A DNA stretch of 64,000 nucleotides from assembly GCF_014863355.1 (NCBI RefSeq), contig NZ_JACZEP010000004.1, positions 394,932-458,931 of the forward strand. Reading direction: 5' to 3'. The DNA comes from Aminobacter carboxidus. Its GTDB lineage: Bacteria > Pseudomonadota > Alphaproteobacteria > Rhizobiales > Rhizobiaceae. Within the stretch, counting starts at the first letter, position 1, and every line of letters begins with the position of its first letter. A program made the translations under genes and the position numbers. Positions 1-9,834 of this stretch are shown piece by piece. The notes under the pieces were generated by a model. That model did not search any database. It had not been told where the DNA came from and saw only the letters and a list, made by a program, of their open reading frames with translations.

Positions 1-22
1 CGCGCCCACGTCATGCATTCAA

Positions 23-48
23 TGACAGCACTGCTAGCAGTGCTGTCA
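23..48. repeat. Perfect 26-bp palindrome at the ubiB stop codon
   Basis: Two 13-base arms (TGACAGCACTGCT and its exact complement) meet with no spacer. The ubiB stop codon lies inside the right arm at 46-48. It could form a transcript-ending hairpin, but no T-run follows on the ubiB side. It lies only 22 bases from the window edge, so an assembly or fold-back artefact is also possible. Confidence 0.6.
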
Positions 49-1620
49 GACAATCTGCCAGGCAAGGAACACAAGCGTCAGCGCAATGACCCACAGCGCG
101 ATGCGGCCGGAGCGGGTGTGGCGGGCCTCGGCCTTGCCGATCGCCTTGGCGGTCTCGGCATCGAAACGCAGGCCGTTTTCGGCCATGAGGTCGATCTGGC
201 GCGACAGGCGTTCGGTGCGCGCAGCAAAATCGGGCGCCTGGCGGACGAGCGACATCAGCGCGCTGACGCCGTCGCGGGCATCGACCAAAAGGCCACGGGG
301 GCCAAGATTGCCTGCGATCCAGTTGCCAACCACCGGTTCTGCGGTCTTCCACATGTTGAAGGCCGGATCGAGCGTGCGGGCGACGCCCTCGACGACGACC
401 ATGGTCTTTTGCAGCAGCACCAGTTCGGGCCGCGTTTCCATGTCGAACAGTTCGGTGACCTCGAACAGCAGCGTCAAAAGCTTGGCCATCGAGATGGTCT
501 CGGCCGGCTGGCCGTGGATCGGCTCGCCGATGGCGCGGATCGCCTGGGCGAAGGCCGCGACATTGTGGTGGCGCGGCACGTAGCCAGCCTCGAAATGCAC
601 CTCGGCGACACGCATGTAGTTGCGGGTGATGAAGCCATAGAGGATCTCGGCGAGGAAGCGCTGCTCCTTCTTGCCGAGACGGCCGGAGATGCCGAGATCG
701 ACGGCGACGATGTCGCCCTTGGCGTCGACGAACATGTTGCCGGGGTGCATGTCGGCATGGAAGAAGCCGTCGCGCAGCGTATGGCGCAGGAACGACTGGA
801 CCAGCGTCGCGGCGATCGCCTTGAGGTCGAAGCCGGCGGCGCGCAGCCCCTCGATGTCGTTGAGCTTGACGCCGTCGATCCACTCCATGGTCAGTACGTC
901 GCGGCCGGTGCGCTCCCAGTCGACCGTAGGTACGCGGAAGCCGGGGTCGTCCCTGGTGTTTTCGCCAAGCTCGGAATAGGCGGCCGCCTCGAGGCGGAAA
1001 TCCATCTCGATCTTGGTGGTCTGGGCCATCGTTTCGGTGATCTCGACCGGGCGCAGGCGACGGCTCGACGGCACGAAGCGCTCCTGCAGCCGGGCGGCGA
1101 GGAAATAGCTTTCGAGATCCTGAAAGAAGCGGCGGCGCACGCCGGGGCGGATGACCTTGACCGCGACCTTGCGCGGACCGTCCGGCGTCGCAACCTCGGC
1201 CGGATGGACCTGGGCGATGGAGGCGGCGGCGATGGGCGCATCGATGCTGATGTAGAGATCGGAAACCTTGCGGCCGAGCGAGCCTTCGATGGCCTCGACG
1301 GCTTCCGACATCGGGAAGGTCGCCATGCTGTCCTGCAGCAGCGCCAGGTCGAGCGCGATGTCGTCACCGACGACGTCGGGTCGGGTCGCCAGGAACTGGC
1401 CGAGCTTGACGTAGGACGGGCCAAGGCGGGCGACCGCATTGGCGAGGCGATCGCTGCGCACGCTGTTGCGGGCGCGGCGGCGCGTGAACAGCTTGGCCAC
1501 CTGCCAGCCGAACTTGGGCAGGCCGGTGAGCTGGTCGCCCGGCAAGGCCGCGACCACGCCCTCGCGCACCAGCACCCAGCCCGCTCGCGCGAGCCGGAAA
1601 GACGCCCCGAGACTGCTCAT
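46..1620 (-). CDS. ubiB: UbiB, ABC1/ADCK-family atypical kinase for ubiquinone biosynthesis
   Basis: This is a protein-kinase-like ATPase of the UbiB/COQ8 family needed for ubiquinone biosynthesis at the inner membrane. The 524-residue product has the family KxGQ motif (KLGQ, residues 72-75), an Ala-rich nucleotide loop (AAASIAQVH), the VKVIRPG lysine region, a catalytic-loop equivalent FHADMHPGN, a metal-binding VDLGISG and a C-terminal hydrophobic anchor. I chose the ATG at 1620 (MSSLGASF). An in-frame upstream extension to 1695 would run into the end of ubiE and lacks family-like sequence. The gene follows ubiE with a 13-base gap, the usual rhizobial order, so the two are probably cotranscribed. 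Confidence 0.95.
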   Translation of the reverse strand: MSSLGASFRLARAGWVLVREGVVAALPGDQLTGLPKFGWQVAKLFTRRRARNSVRSDRLANAVARLGPSYVKLGQFLATRPDVVGDDIALDLALLQDSMATFPMSEAVEAIEGSLGRKVSDLYISIDAPIAAASIAQVHPAEVATPDGPRKVAVKVIRPGVRRRFFQDLESYFLAARLQERFVPSSRRLRPVEITETMAQTTKIEMDFRLEAAAYSELGENTRDDPGFRVPTVDWERTGRDVLTMEWIDGVKLNDIEGLRAAGFDLKAIAATLVQSFLRHTLRDGFFHADMHPGNMFVDAKGDIVAVDLGISGRLGKKEQRFLAEILYGFITRNYMRVAEVHFEAGYVPRHHNVAAFAQAIRAIGEPIHGQPAETISMAKLLTLLFEVTELFDMETRPELVLLQKTMVVVEGVARTLDPAFNMWKTAEPVVGNWIAGNLGPRGLLVDARDGVSALMSLVRQAPDFAARTERLSRQIDLMAENGLRFDAETAKAIGKAEARHTRSGRIALWVIALTLVFLAWQIV

Positions 1621-1633
1621 CGCGCGCCGTCCG

Positions 1634-2410
1634 TCAAAGCTTCCAGCCCGAATGAAGTGCTGCGATGCCGCCGGTGTAGTTGCGGAAGGTGACACGATCG
1701 AAGCCGGCGCGGGTGATCATAGCGGCGAAGTTCTGCTGGTTGGGAAACTTGCGGATCGATTCGACGAGATAGGCATAAGGTTCGCCTTCGCCTGTCACAG
1801 CCTGGCCGATGCGCGGAATGGCATTGAACGACCAGGTTTCGTAGATTTTGTCGAGCAGTGGCATCTCGACCTCGGAGAACTCGAGAACCATCAGGCGCCC
1901 GCCCGGCTTCAGTACGCGGTAGGCTTCCAACAGCGCCACATCGATGCGCGGAACGTTGCGGATGCCGAAGGCGATCGTGTAGGCGTCGAAGGTCTCATCA
2001 GTGAAAGGCAGCTCTTCGGCGTTGGCTTCGACGAAATCGGTCTTGTCGGCGAGGCCGCGCTTTTCGGCGCGCTCACGGCCGACGCCAAGCATCGAGCCGT
2101 TGATGTCGAGCACGGTAGCATGCGCATTGCCATGCGAGGCGTCGACGATGCGGAAGGCGATGTCGCCGGTGCCGCCGGCTACGTCGAGCACCTTCCAGCC
2201 CGGACGCCTGGGCGGATTGAGCCAGGCAACCATGGCGTCCTTCCAGACGCGGTGCAGGCCACCCGACATCAGGTCGTTCATCATGTCGTAGCGGTTGGCG
2301 ACCTTGTGGAAGACCTCGTTGACCAGGCCCTGCTTGTCACCCGCACCGACATTACGGAAACCGTAGGAAGTTTCCATGCCGCCGACGGCCGTCGTCCGTT
2401 GTTCTGACAT
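1634..2410 (-). CDS. ubiE: UbiE, demethylmenaquinone/2-polyprenyl-6-methoxy-benzoquinol methyltransferase
   Basis: A SAM-dependent C-methyltransferase of the ubiquinone pathway, 258 residues, the usual length. The SAM-binding motif DVAGGTGD is at about residues 76-83, followed by [10 protein letters not shown], the family-specific FGIRNV and [11 protein letters not shown]. The ATG at 2410 is preferred over an in-frame TTG at 2422. It is the first gene of the ubiE-ubiB pair and is divergent from add, whose start codon is 110 bases away. Confidence 0.96.
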   Translation of the reverse strand: MSEQRTTAVGGMETSYGFRNVGAGDKQGLVNEVFHKVANRYDMMNDLMSGGLHRVWKDAMVAWLNPPRRPGWKVLDVAGGTGDIAFRIVDASHGNAHATVLDINGSMLGVGRERAEKRGLADKTDFVEANAEELPFTDETFDAYTIAFGIRNVPRIDVALLEAYRVLKPGGRLMVLEFSEVEMPLLDKIYETWSFNAIPRIGQAVTGEGEPYAYLVESIRKFPNQQNFAAMITRAGFDRVTFRNYTGGIAALHSGWKL

Positions 2411-2520
2411 TTTGTTGTCCAATCAAATCCGGCGGGACCATAGCCGATCACACCAGCGGGCGCTATTGTTTGAGGCGCGGTTTTAGGCCGCGCCTGCGCC
2501 GACAAGACAAGGAACAACGA

Positions 2521-3495
2521 ATGCCTTTGAAAGCCGAGCTGCACTGCCACATAGAAGGGGCGGCGGCACCAGAACTCGTCGTCCGCCAGGCGCAGAAATA
2601 CGGCAAGGACGTCTCACCCTTCATCCAGAACGGCTCCTTCGTGTGGAACGATTTCACCTCGTTCCTTGCGGCCTACGACTTCGCCGCCGACCTTTTCCGC
2701 ACCGAAGAGGACTACGCCCGGCTGTCCGAACACTATCTGACGAGCCTTGCCCGCGACGGCGCGATCTATTCGGAGGTGTTCACTTCGCCCGACCACGCCA
2801 TCAAGGCCGGGCTGTCACCCAAGGCCTACACCGACGCGCTCGGCGAAGGCATGCAGCGCGCCAAGGCCAAGACCGGCATCGAGGGCCGCATGATCGTCAC
2901 CGGCGTGCGCCATGTCGGCGTCGATTCGATCGAGGCGGCGGCGCGCTTCGCCGCCAGGTGCAACCATCCGCTGGTGACCGGCTTCGGCGTTGCCGGTGAC
3001 GAACGCATGGGCGAGTTCGAGGATTATGTGCGTGCCTTCGAGATCGCGCGCGAGGCCGGGCTCGGCATCACCATCCATGCCGGCGAGCTGCTGGGCTGGG
3101 AAAGCGTGGCGCAGGCGCTCGACCACATCAAGCCCTCGCGCATCGGCCATGGCGTGCGTGCCATCGAAAACCCCGATTTGGTCAAGCGCATCGCCGATGA
3201 GGGCGTGGTGCTCGAAATCTGCCCAGGGTCGAACATTGCACTGAAGGTGTTCGACAGCTTCGCCGACCATCCGTTCACGAAGCTGCGCGACGCCGGCTGC
3301 AAGGTGACGCTGAACTCCGACGATCCGCCCTATTTCTGGACGACGCTGAAGCGTGAATACGACATTGCCACAGAGCATTTCGGCATGGACGACAAGGCAT
3401 TGCTGGCAACGACGCGGACGGCGATCGAGGCCGCCTTTGTCGACAAGAAGACCAAGGCTGCCCTTCTTGCCCGCCTCGACGGCCATAAACGCTGA
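2521..3495 (+). CDS. add: Adenosine deaminase
   Basis: Zinc hydrolase that deaminates adenosine to inosine in purine salvage; 324 residues. It has the amidohydrolase metal motif HCH (His8 and His10), HAGE (186-189) with the catalytic Glu, His210 in RIGHGVRAI, and the metal/catalytic aspartates in SDDPP (about 266-270). The ATG at 2521 follows the ribosome site AAGGAACAA. Some members of this family act on adenine instead; the motifs alone do not separate them, but the nucleoside-salvage neighbours favour adenosine. upp follows about 100 bases later on the same strand. Confidence 0.93.
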   Translation: MPLKAELHCHIEGAAAPELVVRQAQKYGKDVSPFIQNGSFVWNDFTSFLAAYDFAADLFRTEEDYARLSEHYLTSLARDGAIYSEVFTSPDHAIKAGLSPKAYTDALGEGMQRAKAKTGIEGRMIVTGVRHVGVDSIEAAARFAARCNHPLVTGFGVAGDERMGEFEDYVRAFEIAREAGLGITIHAGELLGWESVAQALDHIKPSRIGHGVRAIENPDLVKRIADEGVVLEICPGSNIALKVFDSFADHPFTKLRDAGCKVTLNSDDPPYFWTTLKREYDIATEHFGMDDKALLATTRTAIEAAFVDKKTKAALLARLDGHKR

Positions 3496-3597
3496 ATTTG
3501 GCCGACAAAACTGTGGTTCAAGGCTGGCGCGACATTGGTCGGCGACGCGCCAGCCGATAGTATGGCCTGAATTATCCGAGTTCCAGGAGCGTAAGCC

Positions 3598-4224
3598 ATG
3601 ACCGTGACTGTCGTCGACCATCCGCTTGTGCAACACAAGCTGACCATCATGCGCGACAAGGAAACCTCGACGGCCGGCTTCAGGCGGCTGCTGCGCGAGA
3701 TCTCGCTTTTGCTCGGCTACGAGGTGACGCGCGACCTCGAACTGACCACCAAGATGATCGAAACGCCGATCGAAACCATGGAAGCGCCGACGCTTGAAGG
3801 CAAGAAGCTAGTGTTCGCTTCGGTGCTGCGCGCCGGCAACGGTTTGCTCGAAGGCCTGCTCGACCTGGTGCCGGCGGCACGCGTCGCCCATGTCGGGCTC
3901 TACCGCGACCACGAGACGCTGGAAGCGGTCGAGTATTTCTTCAAGGCGCCGAGCGACCTTGGCGACCGTCTGGTGATCGTCGTCGACCCGATGCTGGCAA
4001 CGGCCAATTCGGCGATCGCTGCGATCGACAAGTTGAAGAGCCGTGGCGCCACCAATTTGCGCTTCCTGTGCCTGCTCGCCTCGCCTGAAGGTATCGAGCG
4101 CTTCGCCAAGGCGCATCCAGACGTTCCGGTGTTCACCGCCTCGATCGACCGCGAGCTCAACGAGAAGGGCTACATCATCCCCGGCCTTGGCGATGCTGGC
4201 GACCGCATGTACGGCACCAAATAG
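3598..4224 (+). CDS. upp: Uracil phosphoribosyltransferase
   Basis: Converts uracil and PRPP to UMP in pyrimidine salvage; 208 residues, full length. The PRPP-binding loop DPMLATANS lies at residues 130-138, and the C-terminal [12 protein letters not shown] uracil-binding segment is intact. The ATG follows AGGAGCG at good spacing. The gene lies between add and the nucleoside cluster and completes the pyrimidine branch, because cdd and deoA feed uracil to it. Confidence 0.97.
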   Translation: MTVTVVDHPLVQHKLTIMRDKETSTAGFRRLLREISLLLGYEVTRDLELTTKMIETPIETMEAPTLEGKKLVFASVLRAGNGLLEGLLDLVPAARVAHVGLYRDHETLEAVEYFFKAPSDLGDRLVIVVDPMLATANSAIAAIDKLKSRGATNLRFLCLLASPEGIERFAKAHPDVPVFTASIDRELNEKGYIIPGLGDAGDRMYGTK

Positions 4225-4324
4225 GCTTTAACCCACGGTTTACCGCCTTTGACATTGGGATCGTGCCGTTAAAGCCGCGAGCACCTTGTTTGGCCTATCG
4301 TGACGCCTCAATTCAGGGCATCAC

Positions 4325-4867
4325 ATGCTGCGTAAACTCATCATATTCGGCGTCTGCGCTGGCGCATCCGCGTCGGTGCCGATGCTTTGGGACAAGGACG
4401 GCGCAAAACTCAAGGCGCTGACCGAGATGGCGGCGGGCAACGACACGCCGGCATCCAAGCCGATCGCGGTCAGTGCGGCGACGGCCTCCACCGCTGGCCG
4501 CAGCGTAACGATCGACGCCGACATGCGCGGCCATTTCACCGCGAGCTTCAAGATCAACGGGCGCTCGATCGACGCCATGGTCGACACCGGGGCGACGCTT
4601 GTGGCGATCAACGTCTCGACCGCGCGCAAGGCCGGCGTGAAGGTTACGCCCAGTGATTTCACCCAGCAGGTCAATACGGCGAACGGTGCCGCACGCGCAG
4701 CGCTGGCACGCATCGACAGGCTGCAGATCGGCCGGATCAGCGTCGACGACGTGCCGGTGGTGGTGCTCGAAGACAAGGCGCTCGACGGCACGCTGATCGG
4801 AATGAGCTTCCTGTCGCGCCTCAAGAAATATCAGGTTGAAAACGGCGCGCTGCTTCTGGTGCAGTGA
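4325..4867 (+). CDS. Membrane-anchored retropepsin-like aspartic protease (TIGR02281 type)
   Basis: A 180-residue protein with an N-terminal hydrophobic segment (residues 4-20), a low-complexity linker and one retropepsin-like domain. The active-site motif is VDTGAT (86-91), and a second hydrophobic block IGMSFLSRL matches the family. Single-domain members of this clan AA family must dimerise for activity and are common, uncharacterised inner-membrane proteins in Rhizobiales. It is tail to tail with the AraC gene (3-base gap). Substrate unknown. Confidence 0.85.
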   Translation: MLRKLIIFGVCAGASASVPMLWDKDGAKLKALTEMAAGNDTPASKPIAVSAATASTAGRSVTIDADMRGHFTASFKINGRSIDAMVDTGATLVAINVSTARKAGVKVTPSDFTQQVNTANGAARAALARIDRLQIGRISVDDVPVVVLEDKALDGTLIGMSFLSRLKKYQVENGALLLVQ

Positions 4868-4870
4868 GCC

Positions 4871-5827
4871 TCAGGCCGCGCTCTGCCGGTCAGCCGTCCG
4901 GAAGTGGCCGGGCGGATGGCCGATGACCCGCTTGAAGGCGCGGCTGAAGGCGGCTTCCGAATCGTAGCCCAACCGTGACGCAACGACCGAGATCCGCAGG
5001 CGGTCGCGGACCAGCCACTGCCTGGCCTGATGCATCCTGACCTGGGTGACGTAGCGCGCCGGCGTTTCGCCAACGATGGCGGCAAAGCGGTCGGCGAAAC
5101 CGGAACGCGAAGCACCCATCATCCGGGCCAGCGCCTCGACCGTCCAGTTGTGGCTCGGCTCGAGATGGATCGCGGCCAGCACCTTGCCGATCTTGGGATC
5201 CCTCACCGCGGCGACCCAGCCGCTGGAATCACCGCAGCCGCGCTCGACCCATGAGCGGATGATGATGGCGGCAAGCACGTCGGCAAGCCGCGCGACGATG
5301 CCAGCGGAGCCGACGCGCTCGAGTTTGACCTCGCGCGCCATGGTTTCGAGCATGTGGGTGATGCCGGGGTCATGGGCCTCGAGCTCGGTGGTGCGCATGA
5401 CGTCGGGCATCATGCCGAGCAGTGGGTGCAGGCCATCGAGGTTGAAATACATGCTGCCGCAGAACAGCAGCGTGCCCGGGCGGCAGCCCTCGGTCGACAG
5501 GCAAAAAACCTTCTCGCAGATCTGCTTGATCTCGTAGCCGTTGATCGGCGACGACTTGGCTCCCGGCTCGCTGGCCAGGGCGTGCGCGACGCCGCGCGGC
5601 AGGAGCACGGCGTCGCCGCAGCGAAGCTCGACCCACTCGCCCGAGGGCTGGCGCAGCCAGCAGGCCTTCTGGCCGACGAAGTAGAAGCGTGCCGTGGCCT
5701 GGGCCGGGAACTCGATGTTCCACGGCTCCTTCAGCTCCCAGCGGCCGTACTCGACGCCTTCCAGACGCAAGCCACGCAAGATGTCGGTCAGCGGGTCGGC
5801 AGCAAGTTTGGACGAACGATCATTCAT
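4871..5827 (-). CDS. AraC-family transcriptional regulator with N-terminal cupin
   Basis: 318 residues. The first two thirds form a cupin-type sensing domain with CGDAVLLPRGVAHAL. The C-terminal ~100 residues carry the double helix-turn-helix of AraC/XylS regulators: first helix around SRSGFADRFAAIVGETPARY, second around DSEAAFSRAFKRVIGHPPGHFR. The ATG at 5827 begins MNDRSSK; sequence further upstream reads into the divergent transporter gene. It is divergent from the NepI-like exporter with 75 bases between the starts, so it very likely controls that exporter. The ligand is unknown; a nucleoside or base would fit the neighbourhood. Confidence 0.9.
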   Translation of the reverse strand: MNDRSSKLAADPLTDILRGLRLEGVEYGRWELKEPWNIEFPAQATARFYFVGQKACWLRQPSGEWVELRCGDAVLLPRGVAHALASEPGAKSSPINGYEIKQICEKVFCLSTEGCRPGTLLFCGSMYFNLDGLHPLLGMMPDVMRTTELEAHDPGITHMLETMAREVKLERVGSAGIVARLADVLAAIIIRSWVERGCGDSSGWVAAVRDPKIGKVLAAIHLEPSHNWTVEALARMMGASRSGFADRFAAIVGETPARYVTQVRMHQARQWLVRDRLRISVVASRLGYDSEAAFSRAFKRVIGHPPGHFRTADRQSAA

Positions 5828-5829
5828 GC

Positions 5830-5854
5830 TGGCGTTTCTAGCATGGAAACGCCA
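5830..5854. promoter_or_regulatory. Inverted repeat between the AraC regulator and the NepI-like exporter
   Basis: Nine-base arms TGGCGTTTC and GAAACGCCA are separated by seven bases. The repeat sits in the 75-base divergent promoter region, 3 bases from the AraC start. It is a good candidate operator, although AraC proteins often bind direct repeats, so a hairpin in the leader is an alternative. Confidence 0.5.
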
Positions 5855-5902
5855 ATTCGCCACCCCCATGTTGCACCGCACCGCAATCGGAGAGCCGCCC
5901 CC

Positions 5903-7117
5903 ATGAACGATATCGCGACCGCAACGCTGGACGCTATTCCAATCCAGCAAGCGAAAACCGAGGAGCGCGCGGAACCCCTGTGGGGCGCCGTGGTGTCGCT
6001 GTCGCTCGGTGTATTCGGCCTTGTGACAGCCGAATTCCTGCCGGCCAGCCTGTTGACGCCGCTGGCGCAGGATCTCGGCATCACCGAAGGCACGGCCGGA
6101 CAGGCGGTGACGGCAACGGCGGTCATCGGCGCCATTGCCGCGCCCACCATGTCGATCATCACCAGGCGTATCGACCGCCGGCACGTCATGCTCGGCCTGA
6201 CGCTGTTGCTGATCGTCTCGAGCGTACTTGCAGCAACCGCCTGGTCGCTGCCTTCGCTGTTGTTCGCGCGTGTCCTGCTGGGCATTGCACTCGGCGGCTT
6301 CTGGTCGATGTCGGCAGCCATCGCCATGCGACTGGTGCCGAGCGACGTCTTCCCGCGCGCGATGTCGATCATCCTCACCGGCGTTTCCGTGGCGACCGTC
6401 TGCGCCGCACCGATCGGCGCCTATGTCAGCGACGTATGGGGCTGGCGCACTGCCTTCATGCTCGCCGCGGCAGTCGGCGTCGTGACGCTGATCGTCCAGT
6501 TCGCGACCCTTCCCAAGCTGCCGCCGGTCAGCGTGTCGAGCTTCCGCAGCCTGCTTGATGTGTCGAGGAACCCGATGGTCAGGGTCGTGCTGCTCGTCGT
6601 GCTTTTGACCGCGTCCGGGCATTTCGCCGGCTTCACCTATGTCAGGGCATTCCTGGAACAGGTGCCGGTGCTTACCATCGAAAACGTCTCGCTGGTACTG
6701 CTGGCCTTTGGCATTGGCGGCTTCTTCGGCAACTTCGCCGGCGGCTTCCTCGCCGAGCGCAGCCTCAAGGCAGCTGTCATGCTGGCGCCGCTGCTGATCG
6801 CGATATCAGCCGTTGCCCTGCTGTTGCAGGGAGCATCGCCTGTCGTATCAGCCATTGCCGTTGCCGCCTGGGGCTTTGCCTTCGGCGCCGTGCCGGTTGG
6901 CGTGCAGACATGGATGGTGCGTGCAGCACCCGACCAGGCGGAAAGTGCCGGCGGTTTGCTGGTCGCGGCCTTCCAGGTGGCGATTGCGCTGGGCGCGGTG
7001 TTCGGCGGCCTGCTGGTCGACAATGCAGGCGTGGCAAGCGCTTTCGGCTATAGCGCCGCAGCGACGCTGCTGGCTGCGATCGCCGTCGCCTGCTTCGGCA
7101 GGAAGCACGCAAGCTGA
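5903..7117 (+). CDS. MFS exporter of the DHA1 family, NepI-like (purine nucleoside efflux)
   Basis: 404 residues with about 12 membrane segments. The sequence EFLPASLLTPLAQDLGITEG after TM1 and the segment ALGGFWSMSAAIAMRLVP in TM4 match, from memory, the equivalent segments of E. coli NepI, a purine ribonucleoside efflux pump. The ATG at 5903 lies immediately after the divergent AraC promoter. Its position among add, deoA, purine nucleoside phosphorylase and cdd supports a nucleoside or base substrate, such as overflow of inosine or toxic analogues. Assignment beyond the family level is inference. Confidence 0.8.
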   Translation: MNDIATATLDAIPIQQAKTEERAEPLWGAVVSLSLGVFGLVTAEFLPASLLTPLAQDLGITEGTAGQAVTATAVIGAIAAPTMSIITRRIDRRHVMLGLTLLLIVSSVLAATAWSLPSLLFARVLLGIALGGFWSMSAAIAMRLVPSDVFPRAMSIILTGVSVATVCAAPIGAYVSDVWGWRTAFMLAAAVGVVTLIVQFATLPKLPPVSVSSFRSLLDVSRNPMVRVVLLVVLLTASGHFAGFTYVRAFLEQVPVLTIENVSLVLLAFGIGGFFGNFAGGFLAERSLKAAVMLAPLLIAISAVALLLQGASPVVSAIAVAAWGFAFGAVPVGVQTWMVRAAPDQAESAGGLLVAAFQVAIALGAVFGGLLVDNAGVASAFGYSAAATLLAAIAVACFGRKHAS

Positions 7118-7208
7118 ACACACTGGACGAGGCTGTTGCGCCGCGTAGCTAACTTTTCCTGACGCAATTCCCAACGGAGAACCGCGTCACACTTACCCTG
7201 GAATTGCC

Positions 7209-8528
7209 CTAGCTGTGCGGCGCAATGCGTCTGGCGATAACCTTTGCTGCAACCGGCCTCGTGTCATCGAGCGTGTAGCCCGCAAGCACCGACGCAGCGG
7301 CGGCTTCCGCTGCGAGCGGACTGCGGGCGTGGATGCGTGCGAGCGCGTCGCCTTTCCGCATCTCGGCCCCGACGGGCACCAGCGCGGTGATGCCGACTGC
7401 GTGGTCGACTTTGTCTTCGGGCCGGGTGCGGCCGCCGCCGAGGGCGACGACGGCAAGGCCGATGTCGCGGGTGGCGATGCCCGAGACAAAGCCCTTGCGC
7501 TCGGCCTTCACCACCAGTTCCACCTCGGCCCTTGGCAGGTATTTGGCCGGCTTCGCCACGAAATCGGCCGGGCCGCCGAGGACAGAGACCATGCGGCCGA
7601 AGATGTCGGCGGCGGTGCCGCCTTCCAGCGCCGTGCGCGCCCTCGCCAGCCCATCGCGCTGCGAGCTTGCCCGGCCGGCGGACAAAAGCATCTCGGCTGC
7701 GAGCGCCAGCGTCACCTCTTCGAGACGCGGATCGCGGAAGCGGCCGGTGAGGAAATCGACCGCGTTGGTGACCTCGACGGCGTTGCCGGCGGCGGAGGCC
7801 AACGGCTCGTTCATGTTGGTAATCAGCGCGGTCGTCCTGAGGCCCGCGCCATTGGCGACCTCGACGAGGCTGGTGGCGAGCGCTGCGGCATCGCGCGCCT
7901 TTTCCATGAAGGCGCCATTGCCGATCTTGACGTCGAGCACCAGAGACTGGAGGCCGGCGGCGAGCTTCTTCGACAGGATCGAGGCGGTGATCAGAGGCAC
8001 CGATTCGACCGTCGCGGTGACATCGCGGATACCGTAGAAGCGCTTGTCGGCAGGGGCGAGATCGGCGGTCTGGCCGATGATGGCGCAGCCTGTCTCGCGC
8101 ACCGTGCGCCTGAACAGCGCAAGGTCTGGCTGGCTGACATAACCGGGGATCGAATCCATCTTGTCGAGCGTGCCGCCAGTGTGGCCGAGGCCCCGACCCG
8201 AGATCATCGGCACATAGGCGCCGCAGGCAGCGACGATAGGAGCGAGCATCAGTGAGACATTGTCGCCGACACCACCGGTCGAATGCTTGTCGGTGACGGG
8301 ACCGGGCAGATCGGACCAGTCGAGCACGTCGCCGGAATCGCGCATGGCAGTGGTCAGCGCCACCGCCTCGTCACGGCTCATCCCGTTGAAGAAGACAGCC
8401 ATGCCAAAGGCCGCGATCTGGCCCTCCGACACGGTCTCAGTGGCGATGCCGGCGACGAATGCAGCGATTTCGTCAGCTGACAGCGTCTTGCCGTCGCGCT
8501 TGCGGCGGATGATTTCCTGTGGGAGCAT
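7209..8528 (-). CDS. deoA: Thymidine phosphorylase
   Basis: Cleaves thymidine and deoxyuridine with phosphate to give base plus deoxyribose 1-phosphate. 439 residues, full length for the family. The phosphate/nucleoside signature KHSTGGVGD is at residues 81-89, and [14 protein letters not shown] follows at about 115-128. It is the last gene of the minus-strand salvage run, 51 bases after the purine nucleoside phosphorylase gene. With cdd upstream, cytidine compounds can be converted stepwise to uracil for upp. Confidence 0.96.
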   Translation of the reverse strand: MLPQEIIRRKRDGKTLSADEIAAFVAGIATETVSEGQIAAFGMAVFFNGMSRDEAVALTTAMRDSGDVLDWSDLPGPVTDKHSTGGVGDNVSLMLAPIVAACGAYVPMISGRGLGHTGGTLDKMDSIPGYVSQPDLALFRRTVRETGCAIIGQTADLAPADKRFYGIRDVTATVESVPLITASILSKKLAAGLQSLVLDVKIGNGAFMEKARDAAALATSLVEVANGAGLRTTALITNMNEPLASAAGNAVEVTNAVDFLTGRFRDPRLEEVTLALAAEMLLSAGRASSQRDGLARARTALEGGTAADIFGRMVSVLGGPADFVAKPAKYLPRAEVELVVKAERKGFVSGIATRDIGLAVVALGGGRTRPEDKVDHAVGITALVPVGAEMRKGDALARIHARSPLAAEAAAASVLAGYTLDDTRPVAAKVIARRIAPHS

Positions 8529-8579
8529 CAGAATGTGCCTGCGGGCGGCGAAGGTGCGTTTCCCGTTTGCGCCACCACC

Positions 8580-9386
8580 TCACCCATCGAGCGGACCCTT
8601 CTCGAACATCTTGCGCAGCACCGTGGCGAGGCGGCCGCCGCCGATGGGGGCCATGTCCTTGGTCTCGCGATGCGACAGCTCGGCCCCGGTCATGCCGGCG
8701 GCGAGGTTGGTGATGACCGAACAGGCAAGCACCTTGAGGCCGAGGAAGCGGGCGATGATCGCTTCCGGCACCGTCGACATGCCGACAGCATTGGCACCGA
8801 ACATGCGGGCCATGCGGATCTCGGCCGGTGTTTCGAAGGACGGGCCCGAAAACCACATGTAGACGCCCTTGTGCAGGTCGATGCTTGCGGCTGCAGCTGC
8901 TGCTTCGAACGCCTTGCGAAGGCCGGCGTCATAAGCCTCGGTCATGCCGACGAAACGCCGGTCGGTCGGCTCGCCGAATAACGGATTGGCGCCGGCGAAA
9001 TTGATGTGGTCCTCGATCAGCATGATCGAGCCGGGCAGCATGCCGGGGTCGACGGAGCCGGCGGCATTGGTCAGCACGAGCTGGGTTATGCCGATGCCGG
9101 CAAGCGTCTCGAGCGCCGGGCGCATCACCGAGGCGTCGCCATGCTCGTAATAATGGGCGCGGCCGGCCATCATGATGACCGGCTGGCCGCCGAACAGGCC
9201 GGCGACGAGTTCGCCGGCATGGCCGGTAACGCCGCTCCGGGGGAAGCCGGGCAAGGCGGAATAAGGAATGCGGACGGCGTTTTCGACCTCGTCGACGAGG
9301 CCGCCGAGGCCGGAGCCCAGCACCATCGCGGTTACAGGGGCGAGACCGTCGAGCTGCTCGACGAGACGATCGACGGCTTCCTTCAT
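8580..9386 (-). CDS. punA: Purine-nucleoside phosphorylase (trimeric class)
   Basis: Phosphorolyses inosine and guanosine to base plus ribose 1-phosphate. 268 residues. It shows the trimeric-class motifs LGSGLGG (phosphate loop), GFPRSGVTGHAG, GRAHYYEHG, LTNAAGS, and the purine-site segment FSGPSFETPAEIR followed by GMSTVPEAI. The ATG overlaps the cdd stop (ATGA), so the two are translationally coupled. It takes the inosine made by adenosine deaminase. Confidence 0.95.
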   Translation of the reverse strand: MKEAVDRLVEQLDGLAPVTAMVLGSGLGGLVDEVENAVRIPYSALPGFPRSGVTGHAGELVAGLFGGQPVIMMAGRAHYYEHGDASVMRPALETLAGIGITQLVLTNAAGSVDPGMLPGSIMLIEDHINFAGANPLFGEPTDRRFVGMTEAYDAGLRKAFEAAAAAASIDLHKGVYMWFSGPSFETPAEIRMARMFGANAVGMSTVPEAIIARFLGLKVLACSVITNLAAGMTGAELSHRETKDMAPIGGGRLATVLRKMFEKGPLDG

Positions 9387-9775
9387 TTCAGGATCTCACC
9401 TTCAAAACCATAGGGCAGCATCTGGCCCATGGTCACCGTTTCGACGATGCCGGCATCGTCGCAGAGGTACAGCTTGGTATCCGGGCTGGTGAATTCGGCA
9501 AGGCGCTGGCGGCAGCCGCCGCAGGGGGTGATGCGGGCCATGCGCTCGGCGACGACGGCGATCTCGGTGATCTTGCCGCCGCCAGCCATGATGTAGTGGC
9601 CAAGGGCCGTGGTCTCGGCGCACCAGCCCTCGGGATAGGACGCGACCTCGATGTTGGCGCCGGCAAAGACCCGGCCGTCCTCGGTGCGCAGCGCCGCGCC
9701 AACCGGGAATTTTGAGTAGGGTGCGTAGGCCTTGGCCATAGCAGCCGTCGCCGCCTGGAAGAGATCATGGGACAA
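9383..9775 (-). CDS. cdd: Cytidine deaminase
   Basis: Zinc enzyme that deaminates cytidine and deoxycytidine; 130 residues, the tetrameric type. Zinc ligands are Cys52 of CAE (catalytic Glu54) and Cys85/Cys88 of PCGGC. The residue after CAE is Thr, not the more usual Arg. It lies between the nucleoside permease gene and the purine nucleoside phosphorylase gene and overlaps the latter by 4 bases, so uptake and breakdown are one transcription unit. Confidence 0.95.
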   Translation of the reverse strand: MSHDLFQAATAAMAKAYAPYSKFPVGAALRTEDGRVFAGANIEVASYPEGWCAETTALGHYIMAGGGKITEIAVVAERMARITPCGGCRQRLAEFTSPDTKLYLCDDAGIVETVTMGQMLPYGFEGEILK

Positions 9776-9789
9776 GACTTACTCCTTTC

Positions 9790-9834
9790 GCGTGGCCCGG
9801 TCCGAAAACCGGCTTCCGCTTTTCCGGGCCATGC
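9790..9834. repeat. Rhizobial intergenic palindromic repeat
   Basis: Arms TGGCCCGG (9793-9800) and CCGGGCCA (9824-9831) flank a centre containing CCGAAAACCGG and CGCTTTTCCGG. This layout is typical of the short palindromic repeats scattered between genes in Rhizobiales. It fills nearly all the gap between the permease gene and cdd and may act as an mRNA processing or attenuation hairpin. Confidence 0.7.

Noticed and set aside
13..1692. A 559-codon open frame on the plus strand opposite ubiB
   Set aside because: Its residues follow the codon structure of ubiB on the other strand and form no recognisable domain. High GC makes long antisense frames common here.
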